A DNA stretch of 18,546 nucleotides, from the NCBI GenBank assembly GCA_944332505.1, contig CALVKC010000015.1, forward strand, positions 1-18,546. Direction: 5' to 3'. Positions within the stretch are counted from its first letter, which is position 1, and each line of letters starts with the position of its first letter. The position numbers and the translations under genes were made by a program. The stretch comes from an uncultured Bacilli bacterium (lineage in GTDB: Bacteria > Bacillota_I > Bacilli_A > RF39 > UBA660). The notes beneath the pieces are model-generated. The model did no database searches. It saw nothing but the letters and a program-made list of their open reading frames with translations, and had not been told where the DNA came from. Positions 5,498 through 12,790 of the stretch are shown here, piece by piece.

Positions 5498-5515
5498 TTT
5501 TATTTTAACTAGTTT
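5498..5515 (-). promoter_or_regulatory. Promoter-like box AAACTAGTTAAAATAAAA
   Basis: A copy of the recurrent box, located between the consensus promoter and the first structured RNA. TAAAAT could be a -10; upstream TTTACA is 22 bases away, too far for a standard -35. It may be a second start or an operator-like site. Confidence 0.45.
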
Positions 5516-5563
5516 TGTTAAAAATAAATTGTAAATATTAGATGTACATCATTTACGTTTATT

Positions 5564-5592
5564 ATTATAACTAGTTTAAATCAATTTGTCAA
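5564..5592 (-). promoter_or_regulatory. Consensus sigma70-type promoter
   Basis: On the minus strand TTGACA (5587-5592) and TATAAT (5564-5569) are both exact consensus, with a 17-base spacer that ends in AAACTAGT. It drives the RNA repeats, HU and probably the tRNAs. The -10 is embedded in the recurrent box (AAACTAGTTATAATAATA, 5560-5577), linking that box to promoters. Confidence 0.85.
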
Positions 5593-5625
5593 GTAGTTTT
5601 AAAAAATTTTTCTAGTAAATTTTGT

Positions 5626-5976
5626 TCAATCATACTCCGCAAAAATAGCTTTTGCCTTTTCAGTATTTTTCTCATTCAAAAATTTGTAAGACGGAGAGTA
5701 TCTTACCTTAGTTTCTCCGGTTTCTGAATCAACATATTCATGTTGAACTCCACGACATTCTGGATTCTGACATACCATTACAGATTCACCAATCCAAACC
5801 ATAGGCTTTTTACAAGCTGGACATAGGTTTTTACTACAGAAAAATTCTCTTTGTTCTTGCAATTTGTCCTTATTCTTGGTTTGTTTAGTGACAGGTTTAA
5901 GTCCCCAGGCAGCACGTAGCTCTTCAAAAGAAGTATAGTGTTCTGTAACTCCTTTTGGAAGTCTGTAAGCTTTCAT
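5626..5976 (-). CDS. Hypothetical zinc-ribbon protein, 116 aa
   Basis: The central CPAC (Cys52, Cys55) and CQNPEC (Cys69, Cys74) pairs, 13 residues apart, form a typical four-Cys zinc ribbon; a further Cys47 precedes it. The N-terminus has MKAYRLPKGV and the helix TSFEELRAAWGLKP; the C-terminus is helical and charged (NEKNTEKAKAIFAEYD). Zinc ribbons of this size usually bind nucleic acid or partner proteins; no specific function can be assigned. The ATG follows AAAGGAG at nine bases. Its leader contains a long inverted repeat that could sequester the ribosome site (6009-6049). It lies downstream of the RNA polymerase gene but has its own promoter-like box. Confidence 0.8.
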   Translation of the reverse strand: MKAYRLPKGVTEHYTSFEELRAAWGLKPVTKQTKNKDKLQEQREFFCSKNLCPACKKPMVWIGESVMVCQNPECRGVQHEYVDSETGETKVRYSPSYKFLNEKNTEKAKAIFAEYD

Positions 5977-6008
5977 AATTATTTTCTCCTTTAATCATAT
6001 GATATTCA

Positions 6009-6049
6009 AACACGATTAAAGAATATCAGGGGAGATCATTAATCGTGTT
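6009..6049 (-). promoter_or_regulatory. Structured mRNA leader with 11-bp hairpin
   Basis: AACACGATTAA and TTAATCGTGTT (6009-6019 and 6039-6049) pair perfectly. The loop contains TCTCCCC, which could pair with GGAGA of the downstream ribosome site, and GATATTC, which could pair with GAATATC just 3' of the stem; the last two pairings compete with the main stem. Upstream, AAGGGG precedes an ATG-TAA (minimal start-stop) at about 6060. This looks like a translational attenuator, by eye only. Confidence 0.45.
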
Positions 6050-6098
6050 CTTAAATTTTATGTTTACATTTTTATACTTCCCCTTATTGTAATTTTGA

Positions 6099-6116
6099 CA
6101 TAATTTTATTTAGTTT
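6099..6116 (-). promoter_or_regulatory. Promoter-like box AAACTAAATAAAATTATG
   Basis: A copy of the recurrent box in the gap between the RNA polymerase gene and the zinc-ribbon gene, about 50 bases upstream of the hairpin leader. The rest of this 213-base gap is AT-rich, with one AAAATTGCAATTTT palindrome near 6153 and no gene. Confidence 0.55.
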
Positions 6117-6189
6117 AAAATATTGCTAAAAAATATATATAGAATATACAAAATTGCAATTTTAAAAAATATCAGCCTGTAGAAAATCA

Positions 6190-9100
6190 TTATTTTTTTC
6201 TTTTTTCTCGTATCCATAGTGCTTTCTGCTTTTTTATTATTTTTTCTGCACATTCGTTACAATATTTAGGTTTTGTTTTGCAATTATGATTATACTCAAA
6301 TCTTACTCCACACACTTCACAACGTTTAGTATTCTTTAAATTATTTTGTAAATTATTATAAATTACATCACCAAACAACTTCCAAAGAGTGTCTTTATTA
6401 GCATCATCTTGAAGTAATTTTATCAAAACGTCTGTAATAAATTCTTTAGGTTTTCCAATCATTTCAACAAAATTATCCCTTTGTTTAATAGAATCTTTTT
6501 CTAAAAACATTTTAATTTTTTGTTTTTCTTTAATATCAAATGATTCGAAATCCATTCTTCTTAGCATTCTTAACTTTGCTTGTTCCAATTCTCTATATAA
6601 TGAAAGTATTTTATTTGCTTCTTCTTTTGTATATTTAATATTAGGATCATTCATTAATGTTTTATAACTATATTTTGCTTCACCTAATACATTAGCATCA
6701 TTAAAAACAATTTTTGTGTTTTTTATAAGATTGGAAATCCTATTAATATTATTATTAGTTATTTCTTCAACTTGATCTATTTTTTTATCTTTTGCATATT
6801 CAAAAAACCTTGGAACTTTTCTACCACTAAACTTTTTATATCTTGATAGAATATCTTTAGGAATAAATGGCTTATATAATGTTTTTGCATAGTCAATTGT
6901 ATAATTTACATCCATTACTCTTAAGGCAATTATTTCAATAGCTTCTCTTACCTCATCTTCAGTACTATTTGGATTTAAAGTATCAAATATTTTTGTAATC
7001 TCATTGCTTGGAGTGCCAATATTTCCATGATGATATGCCATTACAATTCCATTAAATAGACTATCATTATTTAATAGCTGTGGATTTGCTTTTGGCATAT
7101 CATAATAATTAGGTATCATTTGATATTTTTCTTGGAATCTTTTTGCACAGTCAATTATAATTTTATTATTATGTACTAAAGATATATCTCCATCATTGTC
7201 ATACATAAGAAGTTTACTCATTATATCATCTACACCAACATATAATCCACTAGATTTATACCATGAATTAATTTCTTTATTATTAACATTTTCTCTAATA
7301 CAATGAGTGTGGTCTAAATGAGGAGAGCGTAAACAATCCAATTCTTCATCATCATTAAATAATCTACAATGAACTTGACCTTTTCTTAATAAACCTAGTT
7401 TGTTAAAATCTCTTTCTCCAGTAAACCACCATTGTAAACATGCTAATGGTTCAGGAATAATAAAAGTATAAGTACCATTAATATTAAATTTTCCACTTTT
7501 AATCTTTTTTATCATACTATCTTTTGTATTTTTTAAAAGTGTTTTTACATAATAATCTTTAAACATTTCAGGATAAAATATTAATGATTTTTGAAAATAG
7601 TTAAGCTTATCATTCTTTTCTTCATTTGCTCCTAAAATATTTAACATACATTGTAAATCTTTTCCTATGCCATTTAAATTATTAAAATCATATTCTGCAA
7701 GCCCTTTAATTTCTTCGTCTGTCATTTCCGTAGTAAGAGTTTGTAATACTTGATAATTTGTTTTTGCATTTAATTTTACTTTTTTTTCAATATTGCATCT
7801 ATTTGCTGTACATCCATATTTTTTAAAATTTTCTCTATATACATCCCATCCAGATTTTATCATGTCCCCATTATTATCATAAATATTTTGATAATATTTA
7901 TGCATTTTAAATTGACTTTCTGTAAATAAATAATCTACATCATTGATATTATGCGACACCCCATAAATATCAATTACTTTATCTATTTTTATATTATTTG
8001 ATTTACAATATGAAATGAATTTATTTTTTGAAATATAAGATAATAAACCTTTTACAAATGGAAGTCTTATCATTGCATTTGGTTCTCTTTTAAAAGTAAT
8101 TCCAAAACCATCAGTAAATGGAATAGTAACATCCATTTTTTTAATTTCAGTTTTATGATATTTACTTCTTATATAATTAATTTCTTCTTGTATTTCATTT
8201 TTCTTATTTTTTAAATCTTTTTCAGTTTGAACTTCATTTTTTGTTCTTCTATGGCCTTTAGAATAAGATTTTTTTTGTTCTTTTATTTCTTTTAACTTTA
8301 ATACAATATCATTAAGCTCATTTTGGAGTCTTTCAATTTCTTTTTTATCATCTGGAGTTTCTGCATAAATATGTCTAACTTTTTGATTATGAATAGAATA
8401 TTCAATATCTGGAACAACAATCGCCCTATCAATATCAAAATCTTTCCAAATAGAAGTATTTGATTGACATAAACTCGTATAAGCAAGATATTTATTAGTA
8501 TTCATACCACCTTGATTATTAATTTCTTCTCTAGTTAAGCCACAAAAAAATTTATTAAAATTTTCAGTTAGTTTTTCTTCTGAAGTAAAAGTACTTTTTT
8601 TGTTCCTTGTTTGTCCAGCCCCAGCAGTAAAGAATACAAAATGTTTATTTTTATAATTAAACCCGTTATGCATAATACTGTTAAATATTTCAGTATAATA
8701 TGTAACTACACTAATAATATCATCACAATGCTCCATATCTTTACAGCCAAATGATCTAGTTAAATCGCTTTCAAAAATATTAATATTTCGAAACTGATCC
8801 TCATGTGTCCATTCTCTATTATCAATTATTTCTCTAGTAATATTAATATTTTTCTCTAACATGTTTTTAAATTCTTTATTTTTTTGAGTTATTAATCTCT
8901 TTAATACAAGTATGCGAGTCTCCATATATAATCTATGTTTCTCTAACCATTTATAATATATATCATTATTTTTTATGTCATCAATATTTATATCTTCATC
9001 AAAATTATCATCTATTTCTTTGACAATTAACTCTTGCTTTAATTCTATATAATTTTTTGCACATTCTTTATCAAATTTATCATTTTTTAAATTTTTAATT

Positions 9101-9222
9101 TCTAAAAAAAGTTTATATTCTTCTTCAGTTAATAATGGTTCAAATCCAATGTTTAATATTTCAATAATAGATTTCCCATCTCCATAATTATCTTGAGAAG
9201 TCATATTTTGATTATCATTCAT
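6190..9222 (-). CDS. YonO / eukaryotic RdRP-like single-chain RNA polymerase
   Basis: This 1010-aa protein carries, in order, the motifs of the two-barrel (DPBB) RNA polymerases related to QDE-1 and SPbeta YonO. These are GAGQTRNKKSTF near 202-213 (compare SxSQLRxxSxxF in RdRPs), AYTSLCQSNTS near 247-257 (compare ARxGxCFSxT), FTDGFG (Asp371) followed by MIRLPFVKG (Lys391, compare FQIRxxGxKG), SQFKMHKYY, LRSPHLDHTH at 631-640, and the metal-binding DNDGD at 675-679 (DxDGD, the catalytic Asp triad). A charged coiled coil lies before the first barrel. A C-terminal zinc ribbon (Cys968, 971, 988, 991) and a basic tail (KKQKALWIREKRKK) could grip nucleic acid. YonO is about 900 aa and transcribes DNA without sigma factor. 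The start overlaps the CoiA-like gene's stop (TAATG), so the two are made together. Likely role: phage-specific transcription; RNA-templated synthesis is an alternative. Confidence 0.85.
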   Translation of the reverse strand: MNDNQNMTSQDNYGDGKSIIEILNIGFEPLLTEEEYKLFLEIKNLKNDKFDKECAKNYIELKQELIVKEIDDNFDEDINIDDIKNNDIYYKWLEKHRLYMETRILVLKRLITQKNKEFKNMLEKNINITREIIDNREWTHEDQFRNINIFESDLTRSFGCKDMEHCDDIISVVTYYTEIFNSIMHNGFNYKNKHFVFFTAGAGQTRNKKSTFTSEEKLTENFNKFFCGLTREEINNQGGMNTNKYLAYTSLCQSNTSIWKDFDIDRAIVVPDIEYSIHNQKVRHIYAETPDDKKEIERLQNELNDIVLKLKEIKEQKKSYSKGHRRTKNEVQTEKDLKNKKNEIQEEINYIRSKYHKTEIKKMDVTIPFTDGFGITFKREPNAMIRLPFVKGLLSYISKNKFISYCKSNNIKIDKVIDIYGVSHNINDVDYLFTESQFKMHKYYQNIYDNNGDMIKSGWDVYRENFKKYGCTANRCNIEKKVKLNAKTNYQVLQTLTTEMTDEEIKGLAEYDFNNLNGIGKDLQCMLNILGANEEKNDKLNYFQKSLIFYPEMFKDYYVKTLLKNTKDSMIKKIKSGKFNINGTYTFIIPEPLACLQWWFTGERDFNKLGLLRKGQVHCRLFNDDEELDCLRSPHLDHTHCIRENVNNKEINSWYKSSGLYVGVDDIMSKLLMYDNDGDISLVHNNKIIIDCAKRFQEKYQMIPNYYDMPKANPQLLNNDSLFNGIVMAYHHGNIGTPSNEITKIFDTLNPNSTEDEVREAIEIIALRVMDVNYTIDYAKTLYKPFIPKDILSRYKKFSGRKVPRFFEYAKDKKIDQVEEITNNNINRISNLIKNTKIVFNDANVLGEAKYSYKTLMNDPNIKYTKEEANKILSLYRELEQAKLRMLRRMDFESFDIKEKQKIKMFLEKDSIKQRDNFVEMIGKPKEFITDVLIKLLQDDANKDTLWKLFGDVIYNNLQNNLKNTKRCEVCGVRFEYNHNCKTKPKYCNECAEKIIKKQKALWIREKRKK

Positions 9223-10670
9223 TATTCATACTCCTTTATTAAATCTTCATAAAAATAGATATTTGTTAAACCATAACTATTAAAATCTTCAATTACTTCA
9301 TTCTTATAATTTCTAACTTTATAATCACTAAACCATCCAGATTTTATTTTATTATAAGGTATCATGAGAATAAAATCTTTTGCTTTAATTTTATTTAAAA
9401 AATTTAATTTATTTAATATATTTTCTACATTGTCATCTTTATCATCATAATAATCTTTAATAAATTTAAATCTAATATTTTCAGGGACTTTTTTATCTTT
9501 ATCCTCCACAAATAATAAATATATTTTTCTATTTCTATATTTTTTAAACCTATTAAGAGTATCATAATGCTTTCTTGCCTTATGAGAATTAAATGATTTA
9601 TTATAAATATATCTTACCATTTGTTCTCTACTAAATTTTTCAATATTAAATTCAAATTTATTATTCATTGTTCCAAGTTCTAATAATGATATTTCTGGAT
9701 AATTTTCAATTGAAATAAGCATATAGCTATCAAAAAAACAAAATCTTAAATCATTAAAACCTGATATAAATTCTATTTTATAAAAATATTTATCATAAAA
9801 TGTTCTAAAGACTTCTTCAAAATAATCTTTAGTTTTTATTACATTATTATCATATTTAATTTTTTCTTTATTTTTTGAATAATAATAATTGTTTATATTT
9901 GCAATAGCATTATTAGAAAAAACAATATTATTATTTTCAAATACTAAATTTTCTAATTTAACAAAAATTTTATCATTACAAATTTTTATAATTTCATCAT
10001 TAATTTTTCTATGATTCATAGCACCATATGAATTACTATAATCATAATAAAAAGTATCTTTAATATATTTATAATTTATTACATCTTTTATGTTTGAAAC
10101 ATAATTTTTCATAATAAATATTTTATAATTACTGTCATAATAAAATTTTGTATTATATTCAATTTCTTTGGTTCGAAATCTTTTAGACTTTTCATTTTCT
10201 TCTTTTTTCAAATATTTATCTGTACCTAATATCCAATAATCATTAATTCCCGCAGCCTGATATAACTCATGTCGTTCATAATATTCCGTAGATATTGGAC
10301 TACATTGGTACTCAAGTACACATTGTCTACCTTTATATTTAAACATAATGTCAGGACGTTGTTTTGTCTCAGGAATCCATCCTTCAAGAATAACATCTGT
10401 TACATCATTTTGTCTTTTTAACCATTCATATAAATCACGTTTACCTTGAAGATGTTCTTCTGTCTCAGGTTCAGAATATTGATCTTCGCATTGATTTTTA
10501 TCTTTATGTCTAAAATAAGGTTGAATAACTTTACCATGACAATATTCATATGGTTTCCCACATGCCGGACATAATAATATTCTTTTATTCGACCATTTTT
10601 TTAATTGATCTCTGTTATATGTTCCATCAAAACAATTAATTCTTTGACCATTTAATAAACAACTTAAAAT
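9222..10670 (-). CDS. CoiA-like nuclease with long C-terminal extension, ATT start
   Basis: CoiA promotes recombination of incoming DNA in naturally competent Firmicutes and has a restriction-endonuclease-like fold. The frame runs open from an ATT codon at 10668-10670. Its translation gives the CoiA N-terminus: a zinc pair CPAC (34, 37), the PYFRHK motif (51-56, compare xHFxH), EEHLQGKRDLYEWL, then the nuclease core RPDIMFKYK with Asp107, and Glu120-x-Gln122 in VLEYQCSPIS. The first in-frame ATG (codon 109) lies inside the catalytic core and would remove the zinc domain and the Asp. There is no other ATG/GTG/TTG, and an in-frame TGA lies two codons before the ATT. AGGTGG sits nine bases upstream of the ATT. 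At 482 aa it exceeds CoiA (about 320); the last 300 residues are Tyr/Asn/Lys-rich and unrecognised. It is followed by the RNA polymerase with a one-base overlap. Confidence 0.85.
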   Translation of the reverse strand: MLSCLLNGQRINCFDGTYNRDQLKKWSNKRILLCPACGKPYEYCHGKVIQPYFRHKDKNQCEDQYSEPETEEHLQGKRDLYEWLKRQNDVTDVILEGWIPETKQRPDIMFKYKGRQCVLEYQCSPISTEYYERHELYQAAGINDYWILGTDKYLKKEENEKSKRFRTKEIEYNTKFYYDSNYKIFIMKNYVSNIKDVINYKYIKDTFYYDYSNSYGAMNHRKINDEIIKICNDKIFVKLENLVFENNNIVFSNNAIANINNYYYSKNKEKIKYDNNVIKTKDYFEEVFRTFYDKYFYKIEFISGFNDLRFCFFDSYMLISIENYPEISLLELGTMNNKFEFNIEKFSREQMVRYIYNKSFNSHKARKHYDTLNRFKKYRNRKIYLLFVEDKDKKVPENIRFKFIKDYYDDKDDNVENILNKLNFLNKIKAKDFILMIPYNKIKSGWFSDYKVRNYKNEVIEDFNSYGLTNIYFYEDLIKEYE

Positions 10671-10684
10671 ACAAAATCACCACC

Positions 10685-10702
10685 TATAATTTTAACTAGT
10701 TT
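10685..10702 (-). promoter_or_regulatory. Promoter-like box AAACTAGTTAAAATTATA before CoiA-RNA polymerase operon
   Basis: An exact copy of the box at 11360-11377. It lies directly upstream of the CoiA-like gene's AGGTGG ribosome site and overlaps the last base of the preceding gene. If it is a -10 element, the transcript would start almost at the ribosome site, giving a very short leader. Confidence 0.5.
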
Positions 10703-11082
10703 TATTCTTCTTGTACTTTCTTCTTACGTCCTACTTTACCTTCAGCATGTAATTTTTTAAATCTTTCACTAGCAGCTTCCTTCATTTCTTCAGACATTTC
10801 TTTTTTCTTCTGCCTATAGCTTACTAAAGTCTTATCTGAAATCTTATATTTTTTACCATATTTAGTTTCTTCAATGAGAGAATAATACTCAGGACTATTC
10901 TTGCATAACTTATCAAACTTAGTCATCATAGTAGTATCAGAAGTATACACAATCGCATAATCTTGATCACGCATACAGCTAGTTAATGTCTCTTGTTCTG
11001 AAACTGGTAAACTATAATTACCTTCAGTTCTCTCAATTTCACCAGTTTCTTCATTAATATTAATTTTAGGTTTCCTTCCCAC
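10702..11082 (-). CDS. Hypothetical protein, 126 aa, basic tail
   Basis: The protein starts at a GTG placed directly after the TAA of the preceding gene, which also supplies a GGTGAGGTG ribosome site. Residues 40-85 (DYAIVYTSDTTMMTKFDKLC, then NSPEYYSLIEETKYGKKYKI) form a domain I have the impression is common in phages of clostridia, without a known function. The C-terminus is strongly basic (ERFKKLHAEGKVGRKKK) and the N-terminus begins GRKPK, suggesting nucleic-acid contact. There are no paired-Cys motifs or membrane segments. It is coupled to the gene at 11083-11337 and precedes the CoiA-RNA polymerase pair. Confidence 0.75.
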   Translation of the reverse strand: MGRKPKININEETGEIERTEGNYSLPVSEQETLTSCMRDQDYAIVYTSDTTMMTKFDKLCKNSPEYYSLIEETKYGKKYKISDKTLVSYRQKKKEMSEEMKEAASERFKKLHAEGKVGRKKKVQEE

Positions 11083-11337
11083 TTATTTCACCTCACCATT
11101 ATTATCACTTTCGTTATCACTCTTAATAATATCCCAATTCTGATTAATACTAATAGAGCTTGAATAATGAATCCATAAATCCACTTCTTCAATTTCATCA
11201 TTATATGTAACATCAGAAAATGCATGGATAGTATATTGCCTACCATTATGTTTAAGTTCAAACACATATTTGTGATCAAACTTAAATCCTAATATTTCTT
11301 TACCTTTATACTCTCCAGTAAAAATACCCGGTTCCAA
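11083..11337 (-). CDS. Hypothetical protein, 84 aa, TTG start
   Basis: Begins at TTG with GGAG nine bases upstream (MEPGIFTGEYKGKEILGFKF). The composition suggests a small beta-rich domain (FKFDHKYVFELKHNGRQYTI up to VDLWIHYSS) with an acidic, Asn-rich tail. Its stop codon touches the GTG start of the next gene, so translation is coupled. No family is recognised. A promoter-like box at 11360-11377 lies 23 bases upstream, so this is probably the first gene of a unit that continues into CoiA and the RNA polymerase. Confidence 0.65.
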   Translation of the reverse strand: MEPGIFTGEYKGKEILGFKFDHKYVFELKHNGRQYTIHAFSDVTYNDEIEEVDLWIHYSSSISINQNWDIIKSDNESDNNGEVK

Positions 11338-11359
11338 ATAACATCACTCCAATTGCTTA

Positions 11360-11377
11360 TATAATTTTAACTAGTTT
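11360..11377 (-). promoter_or_regulatory. Promoter-like box AAACTAGTTAAAATTATA
   Basis: Located in the 67-base gap between the phosphoesterase gene and the gene at 11083-11337. It is identical to the copy at 10685-10702. There is no good -35 at 16-18 bases, so either an extended -10-type sigma70 site or a phage-specific promoter is suggested. Confidence 0.55.
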
Positions 11378-11404
11378 AGCATAAATAATATATCACAGGT
11401 TAAA

Positions 11405-11998
11405 TTATTTGTCAATAGCATCTACATTTTCAACATTTGTATTAGCAGCTATAATCTCTTCAAATGTTCTTGGAGTATAATTCATATACGACATCATACA
11501 ACCTACATTATACATATTACATGGTTTAGTATATAATTCTTCCATCTGATATTTAATATTCATCATCATATTATATTCAAAACTTGAATGCACATGCCCA
11601 AAGAAATGATAAGATCCATAATAATGATTTTTAAAACATGGAATAGGATAGTGAGAGAGTACTAAAATCTTATCATTACCTAAATCCAATTCTTTATAAT
11701 CACAAATTTCAGCAAATAAATTCCTAAGTTCTCTATTCTTTAGAATCTTATTGTCATGATTGCCTTTAATCCAAAACAAATTGCGCCCATTTAACTGTTT
11801 TATGATTTCAATAGTCTTAGTTGAATTATACCAAGAAATATCACCTAATAAATACACATCATCATCTATACCAACAACGTTATTCCAGTTATTTATTAAA
11901 GCTTCATCATGTTCTTCAATAGTCTTAAATGGCCTATTATCAAACGATAAACAATTTTTATGGCCCCAGTGTGTATCAGCAATAAAATAATTAGCCAT
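11405..11998 (-). CDS. Calcineurin-like metallophosphoesterase
   Basis: A complete 197-aa enzyme of the binuclear metallophosphatase superfamily. The metal ligands are all visible: Asp8 and His10 in ADTHWGH, Asp53 in LLGDIS, Asn80-His81 in KGNHDN, His116 in LSHYP, and His135/His137 in FGHVHSS. The short form with 'FIADTHWGH...GHVH' is common in phages and in bacterial YfcE/MJ0936-like proteins acting on phosphodiesters, nucleotides or phosphoproteins; the true substrate is unknown. I start it at the ATG at 11996-11998, eight bases after AAGGTGG; a longer frame beginning at TTG 12022 would be made of the ribosome site itself. Its start overlaps the end of the extended frame of the preceding gene. 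Confidence 0.88.
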   Translation of the reverse strand: MANYFIADTHWGHKNCLSFDNRPFKTIEEHDEALINNWNNVVGIDDDVYLLGDISWYNSTKTIEIIKQLNGRNLFWIKGNHDNKILKNRELRNLFAEICDYKELDLGNDKILVLSHYPIPCFKNHYYGSYHFFGHVHSSFEYNMMMNIKYQMEELYTKPCNMYNVGCMMSYMNYTPRTFEEIIAANTNVENVDAIDK

Positions 11999-12055
11999 CT
12001 GACTCACCACCTTCAATTTCAAATTCTTTCTTCATCTTTTCAAGTTTTCTTAATT

Positions 12056-12451
12056 CTAATTCATAAGCTTTTTACATATCTCAATTTTTTGTTCTTGTTT
12101 CTTAATCTCACTTTCTTTGCTTTCTTCTTTTAATCTTTTTTTAATTAAAGATAAATCAAACTCTTTTAATTTATCTGTTTCAACAAAAAAAACAGAAGTA
12201 AAATAATAGTACCGATAATCAGGTTCACTATTTATATATTCAATTGCTTTTTCAAAGCTTTCTTTTACATTCGTCCAAAGATTAGAAAAACTAATAGATT
12301 CAAGATAATTTTTTCTACCTATCTTAAAATATACAACTTCATTATTAATATATACAATCGGATACTTCTCAATATGGAAATTGTCATGCTCTTTATAAAT
12401 CCTGTAAACATATTTGCATTTACTTAAATTCTTTTTAATCTCTTCAGTCAT
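12056..12451 (-). CDS. Hypothetical protein, 131 aa, possibly truncated by a frameshift
   Basis: No family recognised. The N-terminal 85 residues look alpha/beta (KCKYVYRIYKEHDNFHIEKY, VVYFKIGRKNYLES) and the C-terminus is a charged coiled coil (KKRLKEESKESEIKKQEQ). The frame ends with CKKLMN after an A5 run (12069-12073). In the -1 frame the coiled coil would continue for 25 more codons (AYELELRKLEKMKKEFEIEG and on) to a TAA at 11991-11993, overlapping the start of the phosphoesterase gene, as is usual for neighbours here. It is either a one-base deletion (real or sequencing) or a programmed -1 shift. The ATG follows GAGG supplied by the end of the upstream gene. Confidence 0.65.
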   Translation of the reverse strand: MTEEIKKNLSKCKYVYRIYKEHDNFHIEKYPIVYINNEVVYFKIGRKNYLESISFSNLWTNVKESFEKAIEYINSEPDYRYYYFTSVFFVETDKLKEFDLSLIKKRLKEESKESEIKKQEQKIEICKKLMN

Positions 12452-12454
12452 ATT

Positions 12455-12790
12455 TTATTCCTCAACTTTATTATTTTCTTCATCTAATACAACATATTTC
12501 TTCCAAATATTTTCTATATATATTTTATCTAAATCTTTATATTTTTCAAATACTTCATCAGTATCCAATACTCTATAATATCCGTCTTCAGTTCGCTCTG
12601 TTTCAAAGAAGTTACAATCTCCAATCTTACCACATATTCTACAATATGTTGCTTTATATGGACGGTCGTTGTCTTTTACAAATAAGCAATCCACATATTC
12701 ATGTTTATGTTTTGACTTCATTTTAGATTTAGATACTGACGATTCTTTCTTTTTTATGTATTTAGGAACTTCATCTCCATAATCATTCAT
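12455..12790 (-). CDS. Hypothetical zinc-binding protein, 111 aa
   Basis: After a basic, Lys/Ser-rich N-terminus (KYIKKKESSVSKSKMKSKHK) comes a putative zinc site: HEYVDC then YCRICGKIGDC. This HxxxxC...CxxC arrangement resembles small phage zinc-knuckle proteins. The C-terminal half is acidic (DTDEVFEKYKDLDKIYIENI). Function is unknown. The start codon overlaps the stop of the SLOG-family gene by one base (TAATG), and the downstream gene starts four bases after its stop, so the three are translated as a block. Confidence 0.7.
   Translation of the reverse strand: MNDYGDEVPKYIKKKESSVSKSKMKSKHKHEYVDCLFVKDNDRPYKATYCRICGKIGDCNFFETERTEDGYYRVLDTDEVFEKYKDLDKIYIENIWKKYVVLDEENNKVEE

Noticed and set aside
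8298..8486. Minus-strand open frame of 62 codons inside the RNA polymerase gene
   Set aside because: Out-of-frame shadow of the polymerase coding region, hydrophobic low-complexity translation caused by AT-rich codons.
11088..11279. Minus-strand open frame of 63 codons inside the gene at 11083-11337
   Set aside because: A frame shadow; the overlapping TTG-started gene has a good ribosome site and coupled stop-start junction.
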